This document shows positions 19,113 to 28,182 of a stretch of 64,000 bases of DNA, one piece after another. A program made the position numbers and the translations under genes. The notes below the pieces were generated by a model, which was not told where the DNA came from, did no database searches, and saw only the letters and a list, made by a program, of their open reading frames with translations. Positions within the stretch are counted from its first letter, which is position 1; each line of letters starts with the position of its first letter. The stretch is from Anabaena sphaerica FACHB-251 (GTDB lineage Bacteria; Cyanobacteriota; Cyanobacteriia; Cyanobacteriales; Nostocaceae): assembly GCF_014696825.1 (NCBI RefSeq), contig NZ_JACJQU010000002.1, positions 310,001-374,000 of the forward strand, read 5' to 3'.

Positions 19113-19713
19113 AAAAAGTCCAGAGGTAAAGCCATCTCGTGGTTATTCTGATAGAAAAGTCGAAACGAGGGAGCCAATAGACAGATTTTTAATAGTTTGT
19201 GAAGGTGACAAAACTGAACCAAATTACTTTCGGTGTTTTCGTGTTCCTAAAGATGTAATTGATGTCAGAGGTTTTGGATATAATCCCAGTAAGTTAGTAG
19301 AAAAAGCAAAAGAATTAAAAACTCAAGGAGATTATGATCAGGTTTGGTGTGTATTTGATAGAGATGATTGGCCTAAACAGGATTTTAATAATGCTATTGC
19401 TAATGCTAAAAGAGAAGGATTTAAAATTGCTTACTCTAATGAAGCCTTTGAATTATGGTATGTTTTACATTTTGAATTTCTAAATACTGGACTTCCTAGA
19501 AAAGATTACATAACTAAGTTAGAAAAATGGCTAAAACATAAATATAAAAAGAATAGTGATATAATTTATGAGGAGTTAGAGATTTTTCAATCTACAGCAA
19601 TCAAACACGCTCAAAATCTTCTTAATCAATATGATCCTCAAAATCCAGAAAGTGATAATCCTTCAACAACTGTACATCAGTTAGTTGCGGAGTTAAACAG
19701 ATTTATTCGATAA
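19105..19713 (+). CDS. RloB-like TOPRIM-fold protein, partner of the AAA15 ATPase
   Basis: 202 residues from the ATG at 19105. A GTG three codons upstream is possible, but the ATG fits the overlap with the ATPase gene. A basic N-terminal tail is followed by FLIVCEGDKTEPNYF (about 26-40), whose Glu is the first TOPRIM acid, and by VWCVFDRDDWP, the DxD motif. NEAFELWYVLHFE is the characteristic RloB segment. TOPRIM folds cut or transfer phosphates in nucleic acids, so this is the likely effector and the ATPase its sensor or regulator. The biochemical activity of this family is not settled to my knowledge. Confidence 0.85.
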   Translation: MPRKSPEVKPSRGYSDRKVETREPIDRFLIVCEGDKTEPNYFRCFRVPKDVIDVRGFGYNPSKLVEKAKELKTQGDYDQVWCVFDRDDWPKQDFNNAIANAKREGFKIAYSNEAFELWYVLHFEFLNTGLPRKDYITKLEKWLKHKYKKNSDIIYEELEIFQSTAIKHAQNLLNQYDPQNPESDNPSTTVHQLVAELNRFIR

Positions 19714-20356
19714 TGCTTAGATAGAGATTAGCAAATTCTTCTAAAGCTTGAAAACTTCCCACTTGCCAACTACGCTCAACAGTATCAGGTATAATCTGAG
19801 TAATGGCTATATCTTCAAAATAAGGACTTTGTTCAGATTTGATATATTTACCATCTTTCAACAAATAAATAGCCAGTTTCCCACTGTCAAAAATCCATAA
19901 TTCAGGAACTCCAATCGCTTCATAAGCACCAAGAGTTGTTTTTGATGTCACATCAGTTTCTATTGCTAAATCTGGTGGTGGGTCATCCGGTTGTAAACGC
20001 CGCTTACCTATCATTTGTTGATAATTTTGAATATAAAAGCAAGCATCTGCTTCAACTCCGGCTGTACCTTGTTTTTTAAAAGTCGTAGAACCAAAAGGTT
20101 GATATTTAATCCCTTTAGCTTTCAGCAATATTTTAACAATATCGGAAATTAAATCTTTGGAAATCTCATGTTCAGGTAACGGAACCATAATTTCTAAATT
20201 ACCCTGGTTGTAGGCAATTCGTGAAGCTCTTTTTTCTCCCAATTCTTGTAAAATAGATTCAAATTCTTCCCAAGTAACATCGGGAATGGTAACTGTGCTA
20301 CCAGGTGTTAGTTGCATCTGGCTAACGGGTTTGAAAATGGGAATAGCTACACTCAT
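19703..20356 (-). CDS. Uma2-family putative endonuclease (DUF820, PD-(D/E)XK fold)
   Basis: 217 residues from the ATG at 20356, giving MSVAIPIFKPVSQ. A longer frame starting 21 codons upstream would run into the dapL terminator hairpin and is less likely. Core motifs are WEEFESILQELG, GVEADACFYI and PPPDLAIETDVTSKT, the last two holding the acidic residues of the nuclease-like site, then GVPELWIFD. Uma2 genes are highly multiplied in cyanobacteria and have no established role. The gene ends 11 bases inside the convergent rloB-like gene, so the two share terminal sequence. Confidence 0.85.
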   Translation of the reverse strand: MSVAIPIFKPVSQMQLTPGSTVTIPDVTWEEFESILQELGEKRASRIAYNQGNLEIMVPLPEHEISKDLISDIVKILLKAKGIKYQPFGSTTFKKQGTAGVEADACFYIQNYQQMIGKRRLQPDDPPPDLAIETDVTSKTTLGAYEAIGVPELWIFDSGKLAIYLLKDGKYIKSEQSPYFEDIAITQIIPDTVERSWQVGSFQALEEFANLYLSIIE

Positions 20357-20390
20357 AGCATTTATTATTTTTAATAGATCAAGTCTAACA

Positions 20391-20416
20391 AAAAGTAGGG
20401 TGGGCAATGCCCACCA
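20391..20416 (-). terminator. rho-independent terminator of dapL
   Basis: Read on the minus strand, the dapL stop is followed by the perfect hairpin GGTGGGCATTGCCCACC and, after a few bases, TTTTTG. The unit also separates dapL from the start region of the Uma2 gene. Confidence 0.7.
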
Positions 20417-20423
20417 CAACCTA

Positions 20424-21659
20424 CTAAACCTTAAACTTCTCAGTGATGCGTTTCATTGCTTCTTCTACATTTTCCCGACTATTAAACGCAGAAATGCGGA
20501 AATAACCTTCACCCGCAGCACCAAAACCTGATCCTGGTGTTCCTACAACGTTCACGGTTTGCAGCAACTTATCGAAAAATTCCCAACTGCTTAAACCATT
20601 AGGTGTTTTCACCCATACGTAAGGTGCATTCACACCACCGTAAACCTTTAAACCTGCGTTGGTGAGTTGTTCACGGATAATTTTGGCATTTTCTAAGTAG
20701 AAACTTACCAAAGCTTTAATTTGCGCTTGTCCTTCTTCAGAGTAAACCGCTTCCGCACCCCGTTGGACAATGTAGGAAACACCGTTAAATTTCGTAGACT
20801 GACGACGGTTCCAGAGTTTCCACAATTCTACATTAGAACCATCTGCGGCTTTTGCGGTGAGGTTTTTGGGAACGACGGTTAACGCGCAACGAGTTCCGGT
20901 GAAACCTGCGTTTTTGGAGAAAGAACGAAATTCAATGGCACAATCTCTAGCGCCTTCAATTTCATAGATAGAATGGGGAAGGGTAGGATCTGTGATATAA
21001 GCTTCGTAAGCCGCATCAAAGAAAATAATCGAACCGTTGGCTTTTGCGTAGTTTACCCAGGCTTGTAAATGTTCTTTGGTTGCAGTTGCACCGGTGGGGT
21101 TGTTGGGAAAGCAGAGATAAATTAAATCAACTTTTTGGGTAGGTATTTCTGCGGTAAAGTTGTTTTCGGCAGTGACTGGGAGATAAACTAAACCTGCATA
21201 TTCGCCTTTTTCGTTAGCATCTCCAGTGTTACCCGCCATGACGTTAGTATCGACGTAAACGGGATATACAGGGTCAGTAACGGCAATAACGTTATTTTTG
21301 CCAAAAATCTCTAAAATGTTGCCTGAGTCGCATTTAGAACCGTCGGAAATGAAGATTTCATCGGCTTCTATAGCTGCGCCCCGTGCTTGGAAATCTTGCA
21401 CGGCGATTTTTTCCCGTAACCAAGCATAACCTTGTTCTGGGCCATATCCTTTGAAGGTAGAGCGATCGCCCATTTCTTCCACTGCTTTTATCATTGCAGT
21501 CCGGCAAGCTTCTGGCAAGGGTTCAGTAACATCACCAATACCCAAACGGATGATTTTCGCATCGGGGTTAGCTTGCGCGAAAGCATTGACACGGCGAGCA
21601 ATTTCGGGGAATAGATAACCAGCTTTGAGTTTTAGGTAGTTGTCGTTAACAGTAGCCAT
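20424..21659 (-). CDS. dapL: LL-diaminopimelate aminotransferase
   Basis: This PLP enzyme converts tetrahydrodipicolinate directly to LL-diaminopimelate for lysine and peptidoglycan, the route used by cyanobacteria and plants. 411 residues, normal length. It starts [20 protein letters not shown], has [13 protein letters not shown] (about 39-51), the cofactor-region [23 protein letters not shown] and the Schiff-base lysine in [14 protein letters not shown] (about 246-259). The C-terminal [15 protein letters not shown] is also typical. A strong terminator follows the gene. Confidence 0.97.
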   Translation of the reverse strand: MATVNDNYLKLKAGYLFPEIARRVNAFAQANPDAKIIRLGIGDVTEPLPEACRTAMIKAVEEMGDRSTFKGYGPEQGYAWLREKIAVQDFQARGAAIEADEIFISDGSKCDSGNILEIFGKNNVIAVTDPVYPVYVDTNVMAGNTGDANEKGEYAGLVYLPVTAENNFTAEIPTQKVDLIYLCFPNNPTGATATKEHLQAWVNYAKANGSIIFFDAAYEAYITDPTLPHSIYEIEGARDCAIEFRSFSKNAGFTGTRCALTVVPKNLTAKAADGSNVELWKLWNRRQSTKFNGVSYIVQRGAEAVYSEEGQAQIKALVSFYLENAKIIREQLTNAGLKVYGGVNAPYVWVKTPNGLSSWEFFDKLLQTVNVVGTPGSGFGAAGEGYFRISAFNSRENVEEAMKRITEKFKV

Positions 21660-21848
21660 CGTAGATTTTGAAGAAACGCACTAAAATAGCTTACTGTAAT
21701 TGATGGCTGGGATCTTTGGTAGCTGTGGATCTCTATATAGAGAAAAAAATAAGCCGCTATAGGTATGATCCTATGGCGACTATCAGAATTTTTAGCTACT
21801 TACAAGTTTTCATAATCTTGTGTGCAGCTATTAAAGTAATGTGGAATA

Positions 21849-22553
21849 TTAGTTAGGAATGGTGCGACGACGACGGGCAACTACCATTCCACTAGCTACT
21901 AAACCTAGACCTAGCAAGGAAGCTGGTTCGGGAACGGATTGTGTAGGAGGTGTGACGTTAGGAATACCAGCCAATACTTTATCACTACCACCACCAGCAT
22001 TTACTTGTTGAAAGCGGCCTCCGACTTGAAGTGAGCCATTTTGGAAACCATTTAAAAACTGCTGTTCAAGAGAGTTGGCTAACAAGTTAGCACCACTGAG
22101 TAAAAAGCTAACAGAAGTAGATTGACCTGCTGTTAAACCCTGTTGGGGATTTCCACCTACAAAGTTTCCTGGACCTGCAGAACGAATACCGAAATCAAAA
22201 TCATTAGCTAATCCAGGTATATCTACATTACTGTATGTGTTTGTGAATGCACTAGTTTTGGGATCGTAAGTATAGTTTAATCCAGGAAGAAAATCGAAAG
22301 CCACACCCACCAGAGTTGCAGCAGTCGCTCCCAATGCAACTGTACCGTTAGTAGTGTTTGTTATACCAATATTCAATAAAACGTCATTACCCTGCTGCAC
22401 AAAATCATAGTTTAAATCAGCTGTTGCACCAGTATTTTCTGTACTACCAAATTGTGGGTTGATAGATAATGTGAAAGCTTGGGCTGCGCTGGGTGCGAGT
22501 AAAGAAGAGGCGATCGCAGCAGAAGCTAGTAAAGCAGAGAATTTAGATTTCAT
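21849..22553 (-). CDS. secreted PEP-CTERM sorting-domain protein
   Basis: 234 residues. It has an N-terminal signal peptide (about 1-26, ending APSAAQA) and a C-terminal sorting signal: VPEPASLLGLGLVASGMVVARRRR, with the PEP motif, a hydrophobic helix and a basic end. Exosortase would cut and anchor or release it at the surface. The middle is a low-complexity, Asn/Gly-rich beta-type domain (about 27-205) without a family I can name. It is encoded alone. Codon 1 is ATG at 22553, preceded by a purine-rich GGAGACC. Confidence 0.85.
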   Translation of the reverse strand: MKSKFSALLASAAIASSLLAPSAAQAFTLSINPQFGSTENTGATADLNYDFVQQGNDVLLNIGITNTTNGTVALGATAATLVGVAFDFLPGLNYTYDPKTSAFTNTYSNVDIPGLANDFDFGIRSAGPGNFVGGNPQQGLTAGQSTSVSFLLSGANLLANSLEQQFLNGFQNGSLQVGGRFQQVNAGGGSDKVLAGIPNVTPPTQSVPEPASLLGLGLVASGMVVARRRRTIPN

Positions 22554-22849
22554 TTAGGGTGGTCTCCTTAGTTGTTTTTGTAACTTTTCTTTTGTTTGTC
22601 CCGATGTGTTTCACTCTACGACCCATTAAAAAAATATGGAATATGCAAAGTAGCTTTTTTGTCATCTCTTTAAATAAAAAGAGCTTGTTTGAAGTCAACA
22701 TAAAGCTGTTTTCGGGTGGGTGGCAATACTTATCGGTGAATGGGAAGGGTTAGAAAAACATTGAATCCTTACCCAGTCAGCTTTTCCCTACACCAATTTC
22801 CAGATATGAGTAGAATTCTGTACAGTATGGGGGTGTCTTGAAAACTCCA

Positions 22850-23122
22850 TCAAAATAGATTGCGGTATATCACGTACATCCCACTGATATATAGGATGAT
22901 CAAAGCTAGTCCATCCCAAGTGATGTACATCCGTGAACGACTGACAGTATGATAAATCAACCCTGTAATAGCTACGGAAGTCATGATCATGCCTACAATA
23001 GAGGTGAAAATATGTATCTGGCTAATATTTGACCACAGACTACCCGGAAGGTAGACCAAATCATAAAAGCCCAAAATTGCTAAATTAGTGATATTTGAGC
23101 CAAAAACGTTGGATACTGCTAA
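22850..23122 (-). pseudogene. C-terminal remnant of a Na+/Ca2+ antiporter (CaCA family)
   Basis: About 90 codons remain: LAVSNVFGSNITNLAILG carries the second alpha-repeat motif of calcium/sodium exchangers, followed by the final helices (IHIFTSIVGMIMTSVAITGLI, WDGLALIILYISGMYVIY). The upstream part of the frame is not protein-like: codons before residue 33 translate a G/C-rich intergenic repeat (23122-23205). I infer that repeat insertion or recombination removed the N-terminal two thirds. A full antiporter would be about 350 residues. Confidence 0.75.
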
Positions 23123-23205
23123 CCCCCCAACCCCCTTCTTTGGTAGGGAAGGGGAGTCAAAGTCTCTCCCCTCGTAGGGGAGAGGTTTGGAGAGAGGTTT
23201 TATAT
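23122..23205. repeat. dispersed CCCCTTCCCTAC / CCTCTCCCCTACGAGG repeat
   Basis: A non-coding block made of two hairpin-rich modules also seen inside the elements near 32848 and 38083. It abuts the antiporter remnant and supplies the false N-terminus of that frame. It lacks the terminal gaggatgtttgaaaagt repeats of the other copies. Confidence 0.7.
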
Positions 23206-23289
23206 TTAATTGTGCCAAGCTACTTAAAATTTATGTTTTACAAAAATTTTGAATTTTGAATGTAGTTCATTTCATCTGGTTTAGATATA

Positions 23290-24000
23290 GTGCATCAAGA
23301 TATTAACACTCCGCGAATTTCGATTATTATTCCCACTCTCAATGAAGCGAATAATCTCAAAGCAGCAATTAGCAGCACTCAACCTAGTAATAATGTAGAA
23401 GTAATTGTTGTTGATGGTGGTTCAAATGACGGTACACCATCTGTAGCTCAATTTTTAGGTGCAACTGTTATCTCTTCTGCTCCCGGTCGTGCTATACAAA
23501 TGAATACAGGTGCTGCGATCGCTAGTGGTGAAATTTTGCTGTTTCTTCATGCTGATACTCGTTTACCCACTGGGTTTGATGCGATGATTCGCACAGCATT
23601 ACAACAACCAGCAACTATAGTTGGTGCCTTTGCGTTGCGAATAGATTCACCTCATTGGGGTTTGCGACTGGTAGAGTGGGGAGTAAAATGGCGATCGCAC
23701 CTTTGGCAAATGCCCTATGGTGATCAAGCTATTTTTTTAACCAAAAAAGCATTTGAAGAAGTTGGTAATTTTCCCCAAATGCCAATTATGGAAGATTTTG
23801 AACTGATTACTAGATTAAAAGGTCTCAATAAAATTACAATTATTGATGTTCCTGTAATTACATCACCCCGCAGATGGTTAAAAAAGGGAATTTTTATGAC
23901 TACCCTACTTAACCAAATCATAATCATTGCCTATTTATTCGGTGTTTCACCAGAACGCATCCGTAAATGGTATCGTCGAGAAAAATTCAGGAGAATTTAA
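23290..24000 (+). CDS. family 2 glycosyltransferase, TIGR04283 type
   Basis: 236 residues from a GTG start. GT-A fold: ISIIIPTLNEANNLKAAI (about 9-26), VEVIVVDGGSNDGT (about 35-48), LLFLHADTRLP with the DxD-like HADT, and the family-specific MPYGDQAIFLTKKAFEEVGNFP and IMEDFELITRLK. The C-terminal hydrophobic run (LLNQIIIIAYLFGV) suggests membrane contact. The family is annotated as rSAM/selenodomain-associated transferase 2 or arsenosugar-biosynthesis glycosyltransferase. It heads a plus-strand row with two TVP38 genes and a mercuric-reductase-like gene, a neighbourhood I recall from other cyanobacteria. The true acceptor is unknown. Confidence 0.85.
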   Translation: MHQDINTPRISIIIPTLNEANNLKAAISSTQPSNNVEVIVVDGGSNDGTPSVAQFLGATVISSAPGRAIQMNTGAAIASGEILLFLHADTRLPTGFDAMIRTALQQPATIVGAFALRIDSPHWGLRLVEWGVKWRSHLWQMPYGDQAIFLTKKAFEEVGNFPQMPIMEDFELITRLKGLNKITIIDVPVITSPRRWLKKGIFMTTLLNQIIIIAYLFGVSPERIRKWYRREKFRRI

Positions 24001-24070
24001 GCTGTTTCTCATTTAACTCCCTTATATTGGCAGATAATAATCGGTAATTGCTAAAAATCAGGTTAATTCC

Positions 24071-24802
24071 ATGATACCAAAGCACAAATCCCGATTCAAT
24101 AGCAAACTCCAGCTATTATTATTAACTTGTCTAGTTGCTACCCTGATAATCATTACCAAATTTGTTAACATTCAACAAATTTTACAAACATCTATTATTT
24201 GGGTACAAAATCTAGGCATTTGGGGACCAATTGCGTTTATTTTTATCTACAATTTGGCAACATTATTATTTATTCCTGGTTCATTATTAACCCTAAAAGG
24301 TGGTTGCTTATTTGGTATATTTTGGGGTTCTATATATGTGTTAATTGCTGCTATGTTGGGAGCAGTTTTAGCTTTTATCATTGGACGTTATTTTTCACGA
24401 GATTGGATTTGTCAACAATTAGAAAAACATCCTACATTTAAAGCTATTGATCAAGCTGTTGCTCAAGAAGGGTGGAAAATTGTTTTATTAACTCGTCTTT
24501 CTCCTCTTTTTCCTTTCAATTTATTAAATTATGCTTTTGGTGTAACAAATGTTTCTATCAAAGACTACATTTTAGGCTCATTTGGCATAATTCCTGGAAC
24601 TGTTATGTATGTTTATATTGGTTCCCTAACGACTAATTTAGCCATGATTTCAGCACCTAATCAACCAACTAATCCAGAAAGCAAAATTTGGCAACTTGTT
24701 CTACAAATAGTAGGGTTAATGGCGACAATTATTGTTAGTATTTACATTACCCAAATTGCTCAAAAATTCCTCAAAAAAAGTGTGGAAGCAGTAGACAAAT
24801 AA
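24071..24802 (+). CDS. TVP38/TMEM64 (VTT-domain, DedA-like) membrane protein, first copy
   Basis: 243 residues and about six hydrophobic segments. The VTT domain shows FIPGSLLTLKGGCLFGIFWGS (about 77-97), GAVLAFIIGRYFSRDW (about 107-122), VLLTRLSPLFPFNLLNYAFGVT (about 139-160) and GIIPGTVMYVYIGS, which are the family's re-entrant loop and amphipathic motifs. VTT/DedA proteins are implicated in lipid scrambling and membrane homeostasis; the substrate here is unknown. The next gene, 36 bases downstream, encodes a close paralogue, so the pair looks like a tandem duplication. Confidence 0.88.
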   Translation: MIPKHKSRFNSKLQLLLLTCLVATLIIITKFVNIQQILQTSIIWVQNLGIWGPIAFIFIYNLATLLFIPGSLLTLKGGCLFGIFWGSIYVLIAAMLGAVLAFIIGRYFSRDWICQQLEKHPTFKAIDQAVAQEGWKIVLLTRLSPLFPFNLLNYAFGVTNVSIKDYILGSFGIIPGTVMYVYIGSLTTNLAMISAPNQPTNPESKIWQLVLQIVGLMATIIVSIYITQIAQKFLKKSVEAVDK

Positions 24803-24838
24803 TGATGCAAAAAACCAAGTAATAAGTAACGCAAAATT

Positions 24839-25627
24839 ATGATATTGTCAAAAATCAGATCCATCCAAAACCTATTAAAAAGGTGTGTCAAGAAAACTCT
24901 TATGTATCAATTTTCAAGAACAATGATATTAACTTTGTTATTACTATTTATAGTTTTGATATTGCAACCGGATGTAGTTTTAGCACAACAAGCGGTTAAT
25001 CCATCTGCTTTCAATCCCCAAGCTATTTTAAGAAATGCTTTACAGTGGATTGATAGCCTTGGTACAGTGGGAGCAATAGCCTTTATTGCTATCTATATAA
25101 TTGCGACCATTGCCTTTTTACCAGGATCGATTTTAACTTTAGGTGCTGGAGTTGTGTTTGGGATTGCCTGGGGTTCTTTGTATGTATTTATCGGTGCAAC
25201 TTTAGGTGCAACAGCAGCATTTTTAATAGGACGTTATTTAGCGAGAAATTGGGTTACTAAGAAAATTGCTGATAACAAAAAATTTGCTGCTATTGATAAC
25301 GCTGTGGGGAGAGAAGGACTAAAAATTGTTTTGTTAACGAGACTTTCTCCCATATTCCCCTTCAATTTATTAAACTATGCTTTTGGAGTTACTGCTGTTT
25401 CTCTCAAAGATTATTTTCTCGGTTGCTTGGGGATGATTCCCGGTACAATTATGTATGTTTATATCGGTTCCTTAGCAGGTAATTTAGCCTTGATTGGGAC
25501 TGAGAATCAACCTACCAATCCTACTCTAACATGGATAATTAGAATTGTTGGTTTTATTGCCACAGTTGCAGTTACAATTTATGTGACTCGATTAGCCAAG
25601 ACAGCTTTAGATCAAGAAGTATCTTAA
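24839..25627 (+). CDS. TVP38/TMEM64 (VTT-domain) membrane protein, second copy
   Basis: 262 residues. After a basic N-terminus there is a signal-like helix (about 28-48, ending VVLAQQ), absent from the first copy, then the same core: FLPGSILTLGAGVVFGIAWGS, GATAAFLIGRYLARNW, VLLTRLSPIFPFNLLNYAFGVTAVSLKDY and GMIPGTIMYVYIGSLAGNLA. The two proteins are alike along their whole VTT domain. The tail after the last motif carries a conserved ENQPTNP stretch in both. Probably co-transcribed with the upstream paralogue and the glycosyltransferase. Confidence 0.88.
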   Translation: MILSKIRSIQNLLKRCVKKTLMYQFSRTMILTLLLLFIVLILQPDVVLAQQAVNPSAFNPQAILRNALQWIDSLGTVGAIAFIAIYIIATIAFLPGSILTLGAGVVFGIAWGSLYVFIGATLGATAAFLIGRYLARNWVTKKIADNKKFAAIDNAVGREGLKIVLLTRLSPIFPFNLLNYAFGVTAVSLKDYFLGCLGMIPGTIMYVYIGSLAGNLALIGTENQPTNPTLTWIIRIVGFIATVAVTIYVTRLAKTALDQEVS

Positions 25628-25827
25628 AATAATTTGTAATAGTGCTTCCAGTCACGTCAGGGATATGTAATTTGTAATCCTTTCTCATTATTTTCCAGAA
25701 AATGTTAAATATCAAACTGAAAAAATCTTATTGAAGGTATATGTATTGTAAAGAAAACACATGAAATGATTAACTCAAACAGACAATTACAAAATAATTT
25801 ATACTTGACAATTTAGAGGTAATACTA

Positions 25828-27375
25828 ATGTCTAACTTAGAATTTGAGAGAATCACAGTTCTACCAATGGATGAGTATAATCAAAGGTTGGTAGCTAACG
25901 TTCATCCTGAAAATTGGGTGAATCCTCAACCTGCTGATTGTTATGATTTAGTAGTAATTGGTGCGGGTACAGCAGGATTAGTTGTAGCTGCGGGTGCTGC
26001 GGGTTTAGATTTGGGTTTAAAAGTGGCATTAATTGAAAAACATCTCATGGGTGGAGATTGTTTAAATGTCGGTTGTGTACCATCTAAATCTCTAATTCGG
26101 TCTGCTCGTGTAGTTGGTGAAATATGGAAAGCTAAAGATTTAGGTGTGAATATTTCTCAACATATTGATGTTGATCTTGCCACAGTTATGGCTAGGTTGC
26201 GGCGGATTAGAGCAGGTATTAGTCATCATGATTCAGCTGCGAGATTTAAAAATTTAGGTGTTGATGTTTTTTTGGGTGGTGGGAAGTTTGCAAGTAATAA
26301 TACTATAGCAGTTGATGGTCAAATTCTCAAGTTTAAAAAAGCTGTAATTGCCACAGGTGCAAGAGCAGTTAAACCAGAAATTCGCGGCATTGAAGCAGCG
26401 GGTTATTTAACTAATGAAACAGTTTTTTCGCTGATTCAAAAACCAGAAAAATTGGCGGTAATTGGTGGCGGTCCGATTGGTTGTGAATTGGCACAAGCTT
26501 TCCGGCGTTTGGGTTGTGAGGTGACATTATTTCATAATAGTTCTCACATTTTGAATAAAGAAGATCGGGAAGCAGCAGAAATTTTGCAACGAGTTTTGAG
26601 TGATGAAGGTATTCGCCTGGTGCTAGATTGTCAGTTAGAAGAAGTGGTGACAGTAACTGAAGGAAAGCGGCTTTATTTTTCATCAAATGGTCATCGAGAT
26701 TCAGTAACTGTAAATGAAATTTTAGTAGGTGCGGGACGTGCGCCAAATGTGGAAGGTTTAAATTTAGAAGCGGTGGGTGTGGAGTACGATAAAAAGCATG
26801 GTGTGAAGGTAAATGATTATCTCCAAACTACTAACTCTAATATTTATGCAGCTGGTGATATCTGCATGAATTGGAAATTTACCCATGCGGCTGATGCAGC
26901 AGCGCGAATTGTGATTAAAAATACATTGTTTTCGCCTTTTGGTTTGGGACGTTCTCAACTGAGTAAGTTAGTAATGCCTTGGGTGACATATACTGATCCA
27001 GAAATTGCTCATGTAGGAATGTACGCTGATGAGGCGGAAAAAATGGGTTTGGAAGTGACAACAATTAAAATTGCTTTTAATAATGTAGATCGAGCGATCG
27101 CTGATAGTGAAGAGTCAGGATTTTTGAAGATTCACCACAAAAAAGGATCTGATGAAATTCTCGGTGCAACCATTGTTGCTAGTCATGCAGGTGAGATGAT
27201 TTCAGAAATTACTACTGCAATTGTTAATAAAATTGGTTTAAGTAAATTAAGCAGTGTGATTCATCCTTACCCAACTCAAGCAGAAGCAATTAAAAAAGCA
27301 GCCGACGCTTATCGACGTACACTACTAACACCCAGAACTAAAAAACTTTTGGGATTTTTAACAAAATTCTCCTAA
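25828..27375 (+). CDS. mercuric-reductase-like FAD-dependent pyridine nucleotide disulfide oxidoreductase
   Basis: 515 residues. The FAD-binding LVVIGAGTAGLVVAAGAAG (about 41-59), the redox disulfide GGDCLNVGCVPSKSL (Cys78 and Cys83), NAD(P)-binding LAVIGGGPIGCELAQAF (about 208-224), IYAAGDICMNWKFTHAA and the C-terminal base in IHPYPTQAEA all match class I disulfide oxidoreductases of the MerA/lipoamide dehydrogenase branch. It lacks the MerA N-terminal metal-binding domain and the C-terminal Cys pair, so true Hg(II) reduction is doubtful. It sits 200 bases after the TVP38 pair, as in other cyanobacterial loci I recall. The electron acceptor is unknown. Confidence 0.85.
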   Translation: MSNLEFERITVLPMDEYNQRLVANVHPENWVNPQPADCYDLVVIGAGTAGLVVAAGAAGLDLGLKVALIEKHLMGGDCLNVGCVPSKSLIRSARVVGEIWKAKDLGVNISQHIDVDLATVMARLRRIRAGISHHDSAARFKNLGVDVFLGGGKFASNNTIAVDGQILKFKKAVIATGARAVKPEIRGIEAAGYLTNETVFSLIQKPEKLAVIGGGPIGCELAQAFRRLGCEVTLFHNSSHILNKEDREAAEILQRVLSDEGIRLVLDCQLEEVVTVTEGKRLYFSSNGHRDSVTVNEILVGAGRAPNVEGLNLEAVGVEYDKKHGVKVNDYLQTTNSNIYAAGDICMNWKFTHAADAAARIVIKNTLFSPFGLGRSQLSKLVMPWVTYTDPEIAHVGMYADEAEKMGLEVTTIKIAFNNVDRAIADSEESGFLKIHHKKGSDEILGATIVASHAGEMISEITTAIVNKIGLSKLSSVIHPYPTQAEAIKKAADAYRRTLLTPRTKKLLGFLTKFS

Positions 27376-27483
27376 TTACTTAATCTTGTTCTAAATTCTC
27401 AAGATTGGTAATAATTAATGAGTAGAAATTTAATCAGGAGCATCTATTTTAATTCCTGATCTGAAAATTATTCTGACTCCTGT

Positions 27484-27533
27484 ACGGGCGAACGGCTGTT
27501 CGCCCCTCCTGACTCCTGTACGGGCGAAGCATT
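27484..27533. repeat. GGGCGAACGGCTGTTCGCCC palindrome and direct repeat of tcctgactcctgtacgggcgaa
   Basis: A perfect hairpin (27486-27505) followed by a second copy of the flanking gactcctgtacgggcgaa. The gap 27376-27630 contains only such repeats plus a decayed third unit near 27590. Confidence 0.65.
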
Positions 27534-27630
27534 CGAGTGTTCAATTATCAATTTTTTTTCCAAAGCTATTTTCCGAATGCTGATGCTTCCAGCACGCTCC
27601 GCGAACGCCCCTACGACTCCTGAATTCTCT

Positions 27631-27900
27631 TTAAAGTTCTGATTCCGTCTCAGGAGCAATAATTTCCCCAGTACCCATTTTCAAAATCATATCCTGGTCG
27701 GTAATCAGTTCGCTGAGTTCTTTAACTTTTAAATTCATTGTTTCACAAGCTATGCGTAGTTCTTGAGCAAATGTTTTGACATCATCACCATAGCCACATT
27801 GATAAGCAGCAATTGTAATTCCTTGTTTGGCATTTGCTCTAGCACAATCTACTAGTTCTGTACCATATAATTGTGTTGGCGATACCATAGACTTATTCAT
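27631..27900 (-). CDS. small conserved-looking cyanobacterial protein of unknown function
   Basis: 89 residues from an ATG at 27900. The sequence is soluble and helical with two cysteines (LVDCARANAKQGITIAAYQCGYG and a third in RIACETMN) and an acidic end. Codon use looks ordinary and the start is well placed. I cannot name a family. It is encoded alone between repeat-filled spacers; the downstream neighbour (minus strand) is none and the upstream neighbour is an SDR oxidoreductase 280 bases away. Confidence 0.6.
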   Translation of the reverse strand: MNKSMVSPTQLYGTELVDCARANAKQGITIAAYQCGYGDDVKTFAQELRIACETMNLKVKELSELITDQDMILKMGTGEIIAPETESEL

Positions 27901-28182
27901 TCTTAATTATACTTCATTCCCTAAATAGATTATCAATCATGGCAGGTTCAATCATCCCTCTAATGGCGGAAATTGAATAACAAATAAAAAAATATCCCCA
28001 AATTTCTTGTGCTGCGGGCATCTTCACCACTAATAATAAAGGACGGGCTGGATGCCCATCCCACAAAATTAGCTAATTTATTTTCTGGTGTTACCTGACA
28101 AGTATTCTGCCTTCTGAACGGGAATTTTTCCAGTTGGGGAGCCACCAATTTGGACGGGTTTCAGTGGTGTGAGACACAAAAA

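Noticed and set aside
22559-22753. 64-codon plus-strand frame upstream of the PEP-CTERM gene
   Set aside because: Low-complexity hydrophobic translation in the divergent promoter region, no ribosome site, no homology recognised.
25828-27375. Annotation as a true mercuric reductase (merA)
   Set aside because: No N-terminal heavy-metal domain, no C-terminal cysteine pair and no mer regulator nearby.
27468-27659. 63-codon minus-strand frame
   Set aside because: Runs through palindromic repeats; the SPVQESGGANSRSPVQESE ending is the repeat translated.
27960-28148. 62-codon minus-strand frame
   Set aside because: Contains a common gatgcccgt-type intergenic palindrome and no conserved features.
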